A DNA stretch of 6,583 nt from Acinetobacter sp. UBA6641 (GCA_002455755.1 DKLL01000188.1:23903-30485), one strand, 5' to 3'. Numbered from the stretch's first letter, positions 1 to 6,583 are shown. Notes: generated by a model not told the origin, from the letters alone. Numbers and translations: made by a program.

Positions 1-21
1 TTACCACTTGGCGACGCCCCT
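1..21 (-). tRNA. tRNA-Gln, 5' part only (cut by window edge)
   Basis: Read on the minus strand from position 21 down, the sequence begins AGGGGCG (acceptor 5' strand), then TC, then GCC (D-stem 5' strand), then a D-loop that includes A14 and a GG pair. This closely matches the 5' part of bacterial glutamine tRNAs (E. coli: TGGGGTATCGCCAAGCGGTAA). The rest of the D-arm, the anticodon and the 3' half lie outside the window, so the identity rests on this similarity and on the known ispE–tRNA-Gln–prs order in Pseudomonas and Acinetobacter. It starts one base after the ispE stop codon, so it is probably released from the ispE transcript by RNase P. Confidence 0.8.
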
Positions 22-22
22 A

Positions 23-853
23 TCATATAACCTTGAAATGACGTAATGGTGATTCATTTAAACTATTGACCAGGTAAGCTTTACATGGTGAATGAGTTAA
101 AATCTCATCAATATTCATATCAGCAGTTACTTCAGTAAAAACACAAGCACCTGTACCTGTAAGTTTTGCAATACCGAACTGGTCTAAATACTGCATCGCT
201 TCATTCACTTCAGGATATAGGCTTTTGGCCAAAGGCTCAAAGTTATTTCCGAAGTTAAATGGCTTTAACTGATAGGCGCAAAATTTAGTAGGCTTCGTGT
301 CTCTTGTCAACGTTTTTTGTGAAAAAAGCAGTTGAGTGCTGATAAAACAATCAGGTTTTAACACAATGTATTGTTTTTGATCTAAGTCTATGAATGTTAA
401 GTGTTCACCAATACCTTCCGCCCAAGCATTCCGCCCATGGACAAAAACAGGAACATCGGCACCTAACTTGAGTCCCAGTTCAGCCAACTGCTCAATACTT
501 AAGCCACATTGCCATAACTGATTGAGCACAATGAGGGTCGTCGCTGCATTTGAAGAGCCACCCCCAAGTCCAGCACCCATGGGAATATTTTTTTCAATGT
601 GGATATTTAAGCCGGAATATGCTTTTGCATACGGCTTTAAAATCTGTGTGGCCTTGAAAATCAGGTTGTGTTCTAAATCGACGCTGCTTAATCCATCAAT
701 GTTAATTTCAGGACTTGCTGTTTGGCTAAATTCCAGCCAGTCACATAAATCGATGAGCTGAAAAATACTTTGCAATTCATGATAGCCGTCGTCACGACGA
801 CCGGTGATATGCAAAAAAAGATTAAGCTTGGCAGGAGAGGGAACACGAATCAT
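23..853 (-). CDS. ispE: 4-diphosphocytidyl-2-C-methyl-D-erythritol kinase
   Basis: This cytosolic GHMP-family kinase phosphorylates the 2-hydroxyl of CDP-ME with ATP in the MEP route to isopentenyl diphosphate. The product is 276 aa, close to the usual length (E. coli about 283). Three family motifs are visible: PSPAKLNLFLH at 5-15 with the catalytic-type Lys9; the glycine-rich ATP loop PMGAGLGGGSSNAA at 91-104; and GADVPVF at 131-137 with Asp133 as the likely catalytic base. LTGTGACVF at 231-239 is the C-terminal glycine loop. The ATG at 853 is chosen because the family N-terminus (MIRVPSPAKLN) starts there; no clear Shine-Dalgarno precedes it. It is the third gene of the TPR-lolB-ispE operon, 24 bases after lolB, and is followed after one base by the tRNA. 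The family assignment is very secure. Confidence 0.97.
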   Translation of the reverse strand: MIRVPSPAKLNLFLHITGRRDDGYHELQSIFQLIDLCDWLEFSQTASPEINIDGLSSVDLEHNLIFKATQILKPYAKAYSGLNIHIEKNIPMGAGLGGGSSNAATTLIVLNQLWQCGLSIEQLAELGLKLGADVPVFVHGRNAWAEGIGEHLTFIDLDQKQYIVLKPDCFISTQLLFSQKTLTRDTKPTKFCAYQLKPFNFGNNFEPLAKSLYPEVNEAMQYLDQFGIAKLTGTGACVFTEVTADMNIDEILTHSPCKAYLVNSLNESPLRHFKVI

Positions 854-877
854 AGAATTTCGAACTTTAGAATGGGC

Positions 878-1459
878 TTAACGATTTTGAATGAGCATTG
901 TAATACGGTTTTCCTGACCAGACTCAAGGGTCTGCTTCAAAATCAATTTATTCGGCAATTGCGCTTGCTCGTTATAACTCAGGTCAACAGTCCAGCCATC
1001 TTCCAAAAACTGGATGGGACGGTTTTGCTCATCTTTACTTATTTTTGCCCGTGTGGTTGCCGGTTTGGCCTGAACCCAGTCGACTAAATGGGTAATCGGG
1101 GCCTGCCAGCCTGTGGCACGTTCCAGCAATTCTTCAGGAGTGCCCGCTTGAATCACACCTGTTTTGGCGCTGTTGAGAGTGACATTGCCCGGTTGGCCTG
1201 AAATCTGGGTCTTACCTACACCCAAAATTCCGCTTAACTCGATATCAAATTCCTCTTGCTCTTGTACCCAGGTAAAAAATGCACTGCCGGATTGTTTTGG
1301 CGTTTTGACACCAATTTTACCTTGCAGGTTGAAATTTTTCGCTGCTTCTGGAATTTGAGTACTACTTGGCGCTTGAGGTTGGGTGTATTGCTGGCAACCA
1401 GTCAGTATGAGGGTACTTGTGGCAATCAGACTTAAGCTGAATTTTGAAAAAATGTGCAT
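878..1459 (-). CDS. lolB: Outer membrane lipoprotein LolB (lipoprotein insertase)
   Basis: LolB is the outer-membrane-anchored receptor that takes lipoproteins from the periplasmic chaperone LolA and inserts them into the outer membrane. The 193-aa product starts with a lipoprotein signal peptide: charged start (K6), hydrophobic run about 8-19, then lipobox L19-T20-G21-C22, with Cys22 the lipidated residue. The +2 residue is Gln, not Asp, as expected for outer membrane sorting. After a Pro/Gln/Ser-rich tether (23-35) the beta-sheet domain begins near FNLQGKIGV (43-51). The ELSGILGVGKTQISG stretch (74-88) lies where LolB proteins carry the exposed hydrophobic loop needed for membrane insertion; that placement is inferred from general alignment. 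The start lies 8 bases after the stop of the TPR gene, so its ribosome-binding site (a weak AAGAG) is inside the upstream coding end, which suggests translational coupling. Sequence conservation in LolB is low, but signal, length and synteny with ispE agree. Confidence 0.93.
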   Translation of the reverse strand: MHIFSKFSLSLIATSTLILTGCQQYTQPQAPSSTQIPEAAKNFNLQGKIGVKTPKQSGSAFFTWVQEQEEFDIELSGILGVGKTQISGQPGNVTLNSAKTGVIQAGTPEELLERATGWQAPITHLVDWVQAKPATTRAKISKDEQNRPIQFLEDGWTVDLSYNEQAQLPNKLILKQTLESGQENRITMLIQNR

Positions 1460-1467
1460 ACAGATTT

Positions 1468-3150
1468 TTAACTCTTTTTCATTTGTTGCGGTAACAGTAA
1501 CGATTTCAATTGCTCTAATTGAGGATCATTGGGGTATTTTTTTTGTAATTGTTGTAACACTTGATTAAATTTTGTCAGATCACCTTGCATATAAAGGGAT
1601 TTTGCATAGCGAACCCCAATTTTTGCACTTTGACTGATTTGATAAGCTTTTTCTAACACCTGAGCCGAGGTTTTAAAGTCATTTTGTAGAAAAGTGATAT
1701 AACCAAGTGTATCCAAAATAGAGGCTTGTTCAGGGGCAAATTCCAGGGCATGCTCGACATACTGACGCGCCTCATCCAAACGCCGGTTTTGTAGTGCTAG
1801 CGTATAGGCATAGGCATTCAGGTAAGTCGGACTATTGGGTTCAATTTCGAGCAATTTTTTCAATAATCTATCCAGCTTATCTCGATCTTGAAAAGGATCG
1901 AGTAATAACACCTCGGAATAGATCAGTTCGGGATCATCCGGCACGTTTTTAATGGCTTCTTCAAGCAGACGTATCGCTGCTTTTTTATTGTCCATTCGTT
2001 TTAAAATATCGGCCTGAGCCTGATAAAGGAAACTGGCATACTGCGGATAATTGACCCGTTCTTGAGTAAGGAAACGCAGCGCATCGGCAGGCTGGTTTTG
2101 GGCAGTAAAAATATTAATCATGCTGCGGCGTGAAACCGTGTACAGGCTGTCATCCACCAGACGGTAATAGGCTTTTGCCGTTTCGAAATGCTGTTTTCTT
2201 TCTGCATTGACCGCCAGATAGTAATAGGCTTCATTTTGGTACTGAGTGGAATAGCGTAGCTCGACTAAATATTTTTCAGCTTTTTCATATTCTTCCAGGT
2301 CAATACTGGTTAAACCGGCTATAAACAGGGCTTCTTCTTCATGTGGCCATTTTTTTAACAGGATTTCCAGTTTGCTGAGTGCTTCTTCTGATTTATTTAA
2401 TTTAATCAAATATTTAATTTCGGATAAGCGAACTTCTATATTGTTTTTATGTTTGCGGCTGGCTTTGTCATACCATTTTAGCGTTGCTTCATCATCCCCC
2501 AAAGCACTGAGCAGATTGGCTTTCATTAAAATGAAAGCGGTCACATTGGCACGCTTTTTTAAAGCACGGTTAATGGTGTTCAGTGCTTGTTCCAGTTGAC
2601 CGTTTTGAGCTTCTAAACCTGCAATCAGTACCAGTATGGAAGGATTATCCCGTTCTTTACTTTTACGTAAAGCATCAATCAGATAATCCCGATCTTCAGG
2701 GTCTTCAGGAGCAATTCCCACCAGAATCTTTTCTAAATCTGCATCCGGATCAATATTTAAAATTTTATCTAAGGTTTCGGAGGCCAGCTCGTACTCATGC
2801 GATTTCAGCGCAATATGTGAAAGGTAAAATAAAGCCGGGACGTCAGTCGGTTCTTGCACTACCCAGTGGGTGGCAATATCTAGCGCCGCTTTTAAGTCAT
2901 TTTGTTCTAGGGCAATATTTAAAGCACGCTGTTTTACTGTGGTTGAATTGCTTTTAATTGCAAGCACAGTGTAGTTATGTAATGCTGTAGGTATGTCATG
3001 ATAAGTCAGTGCAAACTCGGCAATCATGCTTTGTTTTATGGCATTATAGTTTGAATTGGCATGATAAATTTCTCCAGATGCTCTAATATGAGCACTGGAA
3101 GCCATGCTACCCACAAGTAAGAATGTGGTAGAATATTGCTTAATTGTCAT
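1468..3150 (-). CDS. Secreted TPR-repeat protein of unknown function (hemA–lolB locus)
   Basis: I recognise the family by its place and repeats, not by a known reaction. From the chosen ATG at 3150 the product is 560 aa. It opens with a likely Sec signal peptide: Lys4, a hydrophobic/small-residue segment about 8-20, and possible cleavage after A20 or A24, so it probably acts in the periplasm or at an envelope surface. The rest is helical tetratricopeptide-like repeats, clearest at about 102-135, 174-200, 271-300, 371-404, 438-472 and 473-506; the last two have the typical Y-x-L/D-T-L-G-Y and A-P spacing. The C-terminus is Lys/Gln-rich. An in-frame ATG at 3225 would add 25 polar residues before the signal and use up most of the divergent promoter region, so I reject it. 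TPRs usually bind protein partners; lolB downstream hints at outer membrane protein or lipoprotein traffic, which is inference. Pseudomonas has a homologous TPR gene in the same slot. Confidence 0.85.
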   Translation of the reverse strand: MTIKQYSTTFLLVGSMASSAHIRASGEIYHANSNYNAIKQSMIAEFALTYHDIPTALHNYTVLAIKSNSTTVKQRALNIALEQNDLKAALDIATHWVVQEPTDVPALFYLSHIALKSHEYELASETLDKILNIDPDADLEKILVGIAPEDPEDRDYLIDALRKSKERDNPSILVLIAGLEAQNGQLEQALNTINRALKKRANVTAFILMKANLLSALGDDEATLKWYDKASRKHKNNIEVRLSEIKYLIKLNKSEEALSKLEILLKKWPHEEEALFIAGLTSIDLEEYEKAEKYLVELRYSTQYQNEAYYYLAVNAERKQHFETAKAYYRLVDDSLYTVSRRSMINIFTAQNQPADALRFLTQERVNYPQYASFLYQAQADILKRMDNKKAAIRLLEEAIKNVPDDPELIYSEVLLLDPFQDRDKLDRLLKKLLEIEPNSPTYLNAYAYTLALQNRRLDEARQYVEHALEFAPEQASILDTLGYITFLQNDFKTSAQVLEKAYQISQSAKIGVRYAKSLYMQGDLTKFNQVLQQLQKKYPNDPQLEQLKSLLLPQQMKKS

Positions 3151-3164
3151 GCCGTTTATCCGGC
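3151..3164 (-). promoter_or_regulatory. Possible ribosome-binding region of the TPR gene inside a small hairpin
   Basis: On the minus strand the bases just before the ATG at 3150 read GCCGGATAAACGGC. The GGA about 8-10 bases upstream of the start is the best Shine-Dalgarno candidate for this gene and supports the ATG at 3150 over the one at 3225. The same stretch is an inverted repeat, GCCG–GATAAA–CGGC, which could form a 4-bp GC-only stem holding part of the GGA. The stem is short, so a regulatory role is only a suggestion. Confidence 0.3.
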
Positions 3165-3207
3165 TATTTGTTTGACGCAATTTTTCTTGATCCAAGTAAT
3201 GCTTTTT

Positions 3208-3236
3208 ATGACACCAATACCGCACAATAGCATAAA
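3208..3236 (+). promoter_or_regulatory. Candidate sigma-70 promoter for hemA
   Basis: A -35-like ATGACA (3208-3213, five of six consensus bases) is followed after exactly 17 bases by a -10-like CATAAA (3231-3236, four of six). Transcription would start near 3243 and give a very short leader of about 16 bases before the hemA ATG. A second, weaker pair is TTGACG (3172-3177) with AGTAAT (3195-3200), also with 17-base spacing. I found no equally good promoter on the minus strand for the TPR-lolB-ispE operon in this 108-bp region, although it must almost certainly lie here. The assignment is by pattern only. Confidence 0.4.
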
Positions 3237-3258
3237 TTTAGCGAAATGATGATCTGAT

Positions 3259-4548
3259 ATGTCTTTCTTTGCATTGGGTGTCAACCATCAAACTGCCTCT
3301 GTAGAGCTGCGTGAGCAGATTGCATTTAATCCTGAAAAATTAATGCAGCTGCTTGCCCTGCAAAGCAAAAACCATGACCTGAATGATATGGTGGTGGTCT
3401 CTACATGTAACCGCACTGAAGTTTATGCCATGTCTGAAAATGTGGACATGGTAATGAATTGGCTCGCCGAAGCAAATGGTCTAGATGTTAAACAATTGTT
3501 TAATCATGTATATCGTTATGAAAATGCGCAGGCAGTGACCCATTTAATGCGGGTGGCCAGTGGTCTGGATTCACTGATGCTGGGTGAACCGCAAATTTTG
3601 GGACAGGTGAAATCAGCATTGTCTCTGGCCAAAGATGCACATACCGTTTCCCCGGATTTAAACCGAATTTTTGAATATGCTTTTTATGCTGCGAAACGGG
3701 TGCGCTCGGAAACAGCGGTCGGTAGTCATGCGGTTTCCATGGGTTATGCGGTTGCCCAGCTGGCATTGCAGGTCTTTAGCAAGCCTGAAAAAATGACTGT
3801 GATGGTGGTTGCTGCAGGGGAAATGAACAGTCTGGTAGCGAAGCATTTAGCAGAAATGGGCGTGGGTAAAGTCCTGATTTGCAACCGGACCCGTGCCCGT
3901 GCAGAAAGTCTGGCCCAGGAAATTGCCCATCGTGTTGATGTAGAAATTATTGAATTTTCTGAATTGGCTGCAAATTTGCACCGTGCAGACGTCATTTCAA
4001 GTTGTACCGGAAGTTTGCATCAGGTCATTGCATATCAAGATGTCAAAACAGCTTTAAAAAAACGTCGTTATCAACAAATGCTTTTGGTCGATTTAGCCGT
4101 TCCGCGCGATATTGATCCCAAAGTAGAATCCCTGGATGGCGTGTATCTTTATGGCGTCGATGATTTACAGAGCGTGATTGATGACAATCTGGCTCAACGT
4201 CGCCAGGCTGCGGTTGAAGCCGAGCTGATGGTTAATCGGTTGGCCACAGAGTTATTGACCCAGCAAAAAATCAAAAAAGCCAGCAGTACCATTCGGACTT
4301 ATCGTGAGCAGGGTGAAGCCCTCAGACAAGAAGAACTGGCTTTGGCAATGAAGCGAATTCACAGCGGTGAAAATGCCGAACTGGTTTTACAGGAATTTTC
4401 ACACCGTTTAACGCAAAAGCTTTTGCATCCAACGTCTATTTTATTACGTCAGGCCGCCAAAGCTGAAGATCCAGCTTGTTTTGAATCCATGCGTGAACAA
4501 TTAGAAGATGTATTTGCCAAACGGCGTAATACCAAGCATGAATCATAA
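3259..4548 (+). CDS. hemA: Glutamyl-tRNA reductase
   Basis: HemA is the NADPH-dependent enzyme that reduces glutamyl-tRNA(Glu) to glutamate-1-semialdehyde, the first committed step of C5-pathway tetrapyrrole (heme) synthesis in the cytosol. The product is 429 aa, a usual length. The N-terminal catalytic domain starts ALGVNHQTA (5-13) and has the active-site motif STCNRTE (48-54) with nucleophile Cys50. [18 protein letters not shown] (101-118) is the diagnostic family signature. The NADPH domain follows, with the loop AAGEM at 185-189 and [12 protein letters not shown] at 276-287; a helical dimerisation domain fills about 310-429. The first residue of the nucleotide loop is Ala185 where GAGE is usual. 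The ATG at 3259 matches the family N-terminus; no clear Shine-Dalgarno is present. It is divergent from the TPR operon and convergent with dnaG, with no prfA behind it. Confidence 0.98.
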   Translation: MSFFALGVNHQTASVELREQIAFNPEKLMQLLALQSKNHDLNDMVVVSTCNRTEVYAMSENVDMVMNWLAEANGLDVKQLFNHVYRYENAQAVTHLMRVASGLDSLMLGEPQILGQVKSALSLAKDAHTVSPDLNRIFEYAFYAAKRVRSETAVGSHAVSMGYAVAQLALQVFSKPEKMTVMVVAAGEMNSLVAKHLAEMGVGKVLICNRTRARAESLAQEIAHRVDVEIIEFSELAANLHRADVISSCTGSLHQVIAYQDVKTALKKRRYQQMLLVDLAVPRDIDPKVESLDGVYLYGVDDLQSVIDDNLAQRRQAAVEAELMVNRLATELLTQQKIKKASSTIRTYREQGEALRQEELALAMKRIHSGENAELVLQEFSHRLTQKLLHPTSILLRQAAKAEDPACFESMREQLEDVFAKRRNTKHES

Positions 4549-4563
4549 ATACTAAATTATAGC

Positions 4564-4603
4564 CGCTCGCTTAGTCTTCCAGCAGGGTAAGTGAGCGTTT
4601 CTT
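4564..4603 (+). terminator. Likely intrinsic terminator of hemA, overlapping the dnaG 3' end
   Basis: On the plus strand, CGCTCGCTTA (4564-4573) pairs with TAAGTGAGCG (4588-4597) to give a 10-bp stem with one G-U pair, a 14-base loop, and the T-rich tail TTTCTT (4598-4603). It begins 15 bases after the hemA stop codon. The left arm includes the dnaG stop codon and the right arm lies in the last dnaG codons. On the minus strand the stem is followed by GGCTATAATTTAG, with no T-run, so it should work mainly in the hemA direction. Confidence 0.6.
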
Positions 4604-6478
4604 ATCAATCTCATAAATTTTCTGTTTCAGATTGCGCATTTCGGCAATGCTGGTAAATTTTTTCGATTTGATTTTTTGTTGCAGGCATTGATATTGCAGT
4701 TTAATGGAAAAATCTTCTGCCAGTTTATCGGCCTGCTCGGGTGATGATGTGTAGTCACTAACATTGGCATGTAGCAAAATATTTTGCAGATCATGGTGAT
4801 AAGGCGCACAGGCTCCTAGGACATAATACTGCGACAGCTCGGTATCATCAGGTAAATCATCAAAAATGATATTGAAGATATCAAGAATTTTAAACAGCAA
4901 TTGGTCGTGAGAAATCAAGGCGCGTAGCGGTTCAAAATGAATATACAGATAGGGATGATTCATCAAGATGGCAATGACATATTCTTCCGCATCAATCTTG
5001 GTGCTAAAGCTTAGGGATGCGTCATTGTTGACCTGCGGTTGCCATTTGCGGTTAAAGCCCAGTTTTTCTCTAAAGAACTGCTGTAATAAGTAACGGTAGG
5101 AACCCTGTTTCGGCAACAGTTCGGTCAGCTGGCGTAATTCGCCCATGACCTGACTTTTGCCTTCCGGCTTGGTTACATCATGGTTCCGGGTAAGATGTGC
5201 AAAGACAAAATCGGAGAGTAATGGTGCCTGCTGTAGCAGACGGTGAAAATTTTCAATGCCTTCACGGCGAATCAGTGAATCCGGATCATGATCATTGGGA
5301 AGGACAAAGAACTTCAGTTCGCGGCCATCATTCAGCAGCGGCAGGGCAATTTCCAAAGTACGGCGCGCAGCCTTTTGTCCGGCAGCATCCCCATCGAAAG
5401 CAATGGTAATACGATTATTTTGTTTGAATAAAATATTCAGGTGTTCGGTATTACTCGCTGTTCCCAGTGTTGCTACAGCTCCAGCAATACCATATTGCTG
5501 CAAGGCAATGACATCCATATAGCCTTCGACCATCAGCCAGTCTTGGGCTTTCTGTTTGCGGCCTTCATATAAACCATACAGCAACTGGTTTTTATGAAAC
5601 ACTTCAGAGTCTGGCGAGTTAATGTACTTGGGCTTGATTTCATCATTCAAGGCACGGCCACCAAAACCGACCACGCGGCCTTTGGCGTCACGAATCGGAA
5701 AAATGACCCGGTCGCGCAGCAGGTCAAAATCGCGGCCATTGTCGCTGGTCCGGATCAGCCCGACCAGTTTTAAGCCCTCAATATCCTGTGGAAAGGCTTT
5801 TTCAAGGTGTTGCCAATCTTCAGGTGCATAGCCTAAGCGCCAGTAGCCAATGGTTTCTGCACTTAAACCACGTTGTTTAAAATATTGCTGTGCACTGGCA
5901 CTTTGCGGTAACTGGCGTTGGTAATACTGGGCAATATTTTCCAGCAGATCAAACAGGTTGCCGTCTTGTACGGTTTCTTCCATTGGCATCTGTTCAAAGG
6001 ATGCAAAGGGATCGTCATAGTAATCGTTTTCTTGCGTCTGAAATTCTGCAAAAGGGTCAAAATGTGCTACAGGTACAGCATCTGTAGTCTGACTGGTCGG
6101 ACTTTTCGGTTTCTCTTGCAGCTGTGCTGTGGGAGCAGGTTTTGCTGCTTCACGTTTATACCTGATTTTATTGCTGTCGTTATTGTCTTTTGGCAGTTCA
6201 ATCCCGGTACGGCTCGACAGATCCTTCATCACGTCGATAAAGTTGCGACCGTCAATGTCCATTAAAAAGCGGATGGCGTTGCCGTTGGCCTGACAGCCAA
6301 AACAGTGGAAATATTGCTTGTCGCGATAGACATGGAAAGATGGCGATTTTTCCTGATGAAAAGGGCAGCAACCTGAATAGGTACGACCGGTTTTCTTGAG
6401 TTTCACGCGCTGACCAATCAGATCGACAATATCGGTTCGATCCAGAATTTGATCAATGGTGTGTTGAGGAATAGCCAT
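4571..6478 (-). CDS. dnaG: DNA primase
   Basis: DnaG makes the short RNA primers for replication and works with the DnaB helicase at the fork. From the ATG at 6478 the product is 635 aa. The zinc-binding domain (1 to about 100) has the CHC2 ligands C38-x2-H41 and C59-x2-C62 and the motif PFHQEKSPSF. The RNA polymerase domain follows from about 174, with YINSPDSEVFHK (285-296) and TOPRIM acidic residues in VEGYMD (317-322: E318, D322), FDGDAAG (361-367: D362, D364) and DPD (398-400). The C-terminal helicase-binding domain is about 490-635. The linker 108-173 is about 60 residues longer than in E. coli, polar, with DPFAEF and DPFASF repeats. An in-frame ATG at 6532 adds 18 residues not found in the family, so the MAIPQHTID start is preferred, though neither start has a good Shine-Dalgarno. 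The usual rpsU and rpoD partners are not in the window. Confidence 0.97.
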   Translation of the reverse strand: MAIPQHTIDQILDRTDIVDLIGQRVKLKKTGRTYSGCCPFHQEKSPSFHVYRDKQYFHCFGCQANGNAIRFLMDIDGRNFIDVMKDLSSRTGIELPKDNNDSNKIRYKREAAKPAPTAQLQEKPKSPTSQTTDAVPVAHFDPFAEFQTQENDYYDDPFASFEQMPMEETVQDGNLFDLLENIAQYYQRQLPQSASAQQYFKQRGLSAETIGYWRLGYAPEDWQHLEKAFPQDIEGLKLVGLIRTSDNGRDFDLLRDRVIFPIRDAKGRVVGFGGRALNDEIKPKYINSPDSEVFHKNQLLYGLYEGRKQKAQDWLMVEGYMDVIALQQYGIAGAVATLGTASNTEHLNILFKQNNRITIAFDGDAAGQKAARRTLEIALPLLNDGRELKFFVLPNDHDPDSLIRREGIENFHRLLQQAPLLSDFVFAHLTRNHDVTKPEGKSQVMGELRQLTELLPKQGSYRYLLQQFFREKLGFNRKWQPQVNNDASLSFSTKIDAEEYVIAILMNHPYLYIHFEPLRALISHDQLLFKILDIFNIIFDDLPDDTELSQYYVLGACAPYHHDLQNILLHANVSDYTSSPEQADKLAEDFSIKLQYQCLQQKIKSKKFTSIAEMRNLKQKIYEIDKKRSLTLLED

Positions 6479-6530
6479 AGGTATGCAATCGGATGGTAAT
6501 TTATTTAAATGACTGGCAAAAAAAACCGTC

Positions 6531-6559
6531 ATAATTTACCCAAGTTGAAGTTACGTCAT
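6531..6559 (-). promoter_or_regulatory. Weak candidate promoter for dnaG
   Basis: Read on the minus strand, ATGACG (6559-6554) and AATTAT (6536-6531) are spaced by 17 bases and each match four of six sigma-70 consensus positions. Transcription would start near 6524, downstream of the alternative ATG at 6532, which agrees with translation from 6478. A second ATGACG (6532-6527) could pair with TTTAAA (6509-6504). The same region carries an inverted repeat, ACCCAA–15 bases–TTGGGT (6538-6564), overlapping the promoter candidate. dnaG is often co-transcribed from rpsU, so a promoter here is not certain. Confidence 0.25.
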
Positions 6560-6583
6560 TGGGTTAAAAGTTAATTTGTATAC

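Noticed and set aside
770..1087. Open frame of 105 codons on the plus strand across the ispE start and lolB end
   Set aside because: It spans two well-supported minus-strand genes and the gap between them; its translation resembles nothing and it has no clear ribosome-binding site.
3151..3225. 25-residue N-terminal extension of the TPR protein from the ATG at 3225
   Set aside because: It would bury the signal peptide behind a polar stretch and leave only 33 bp for two divergent promoters.
4556..4561. Perfect TATAAT on the minus strand just after the dnaG stop, as a possible antisense promoter into hemA
   Set aside because: No -35-like hexamer lies at 16-18 bases (TGCTGG and neighbours are poor) and the extended -10 context is GGC, not TGN. 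An AT-rich gap easily gives this by chance.
5918..6265. Open frame of 115 codons on the plus strand inside dnaG
   Set aside because: It lies opposite a well-conserved primase, its translation has no recognisable motif, and such antisense frames arise from the codon pattern of the real gene.
35..6560. The 10-mer AATGACGTAA seen near 36-45 (plus) and near 6551-6560 (minus), as a shared regulatory site
   Set aside because: One copy lies inside the ispE 3' coding end and the match is short; chance is the simpler explanation.
6518..6564. ACCCAA/TTGGGT hairpin plus the T8 run on the minus strand as a terminator of an upstream gene
   Set aside because: The stem is only 6 bp with a 15-base loop and the T-run starts 12 bases after the stem, too far for an intrinsic terminator.

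Overview
The window looks like ordinary chromosomal core DNA from a gammaproteobacterium, almost certainly Acinetobacter or a close Moraxellaceae relative. The evidence is the AT-leaning composition, the protein sequences as I recall them (HemA starting [17 protein letters not shown], DnaG starting MAIPQHTIDQILDRTDIV), and the gene order. The species cannot be named from the sequence alone. I see no phage, insertion sequence, CRISPR array, toxin or other mobile material, and no gene-free stretch longer than about 110 bases.

Region by region. Positions 1-21 hold the first 21 bases of a tRNA (best match tRNA-Gln) on the minus strand, cut by the window edge. One base separates it from ispE (23-853, minus), which is preceded in the same transcript by lolB (878-1459, minus) and a secreted TPR-repeat protein (1468-3150, minus). 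The three genes are packed with gaps of 8 and 24 bases and read as one operon running into the tRNA. A 108-bp divergent intergenic region (3151-3258) separates this operon from hemA (3259-4548, plus). hemA converges on dnaG (4571-6478, minus) across 22 bp, and a likely hemA terminator hairpin overlaps the last codons of dnaG. The right end (6479-6583) is the dnaG leader and possible promoter region.

Functionally this is housekeeping. IspE makes an isoprenoid precursor (MEP pathway), LolB inserts lipoproteins into the outer membrane, HemA starts tetrapyrrole synthesis from glutamyl-tRNA, and DnaG primes replication. The TPR protein has no assigned reaction but sits where Pseudomonas carries a homologue (hemA divergent from TPR-lolB-ispE-tRNA-Gln-prs). 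hemA is followed by a convergent dnaG and not by prfA-prmC as in E. coli and Pseudomonas, which points to an old rearrangement.

I did not find a convincing new biological system. The points worth a second look are modest: the tRNA abutting the ispE stop codon, a long DnaG linker with a duplicated DPFA-x-F motif, an Ala replacing the first Gly of the HemA nucleotide-binding loop, a coding-overlapping terminator, and a tiny upstream reading frame next to the hemA start.
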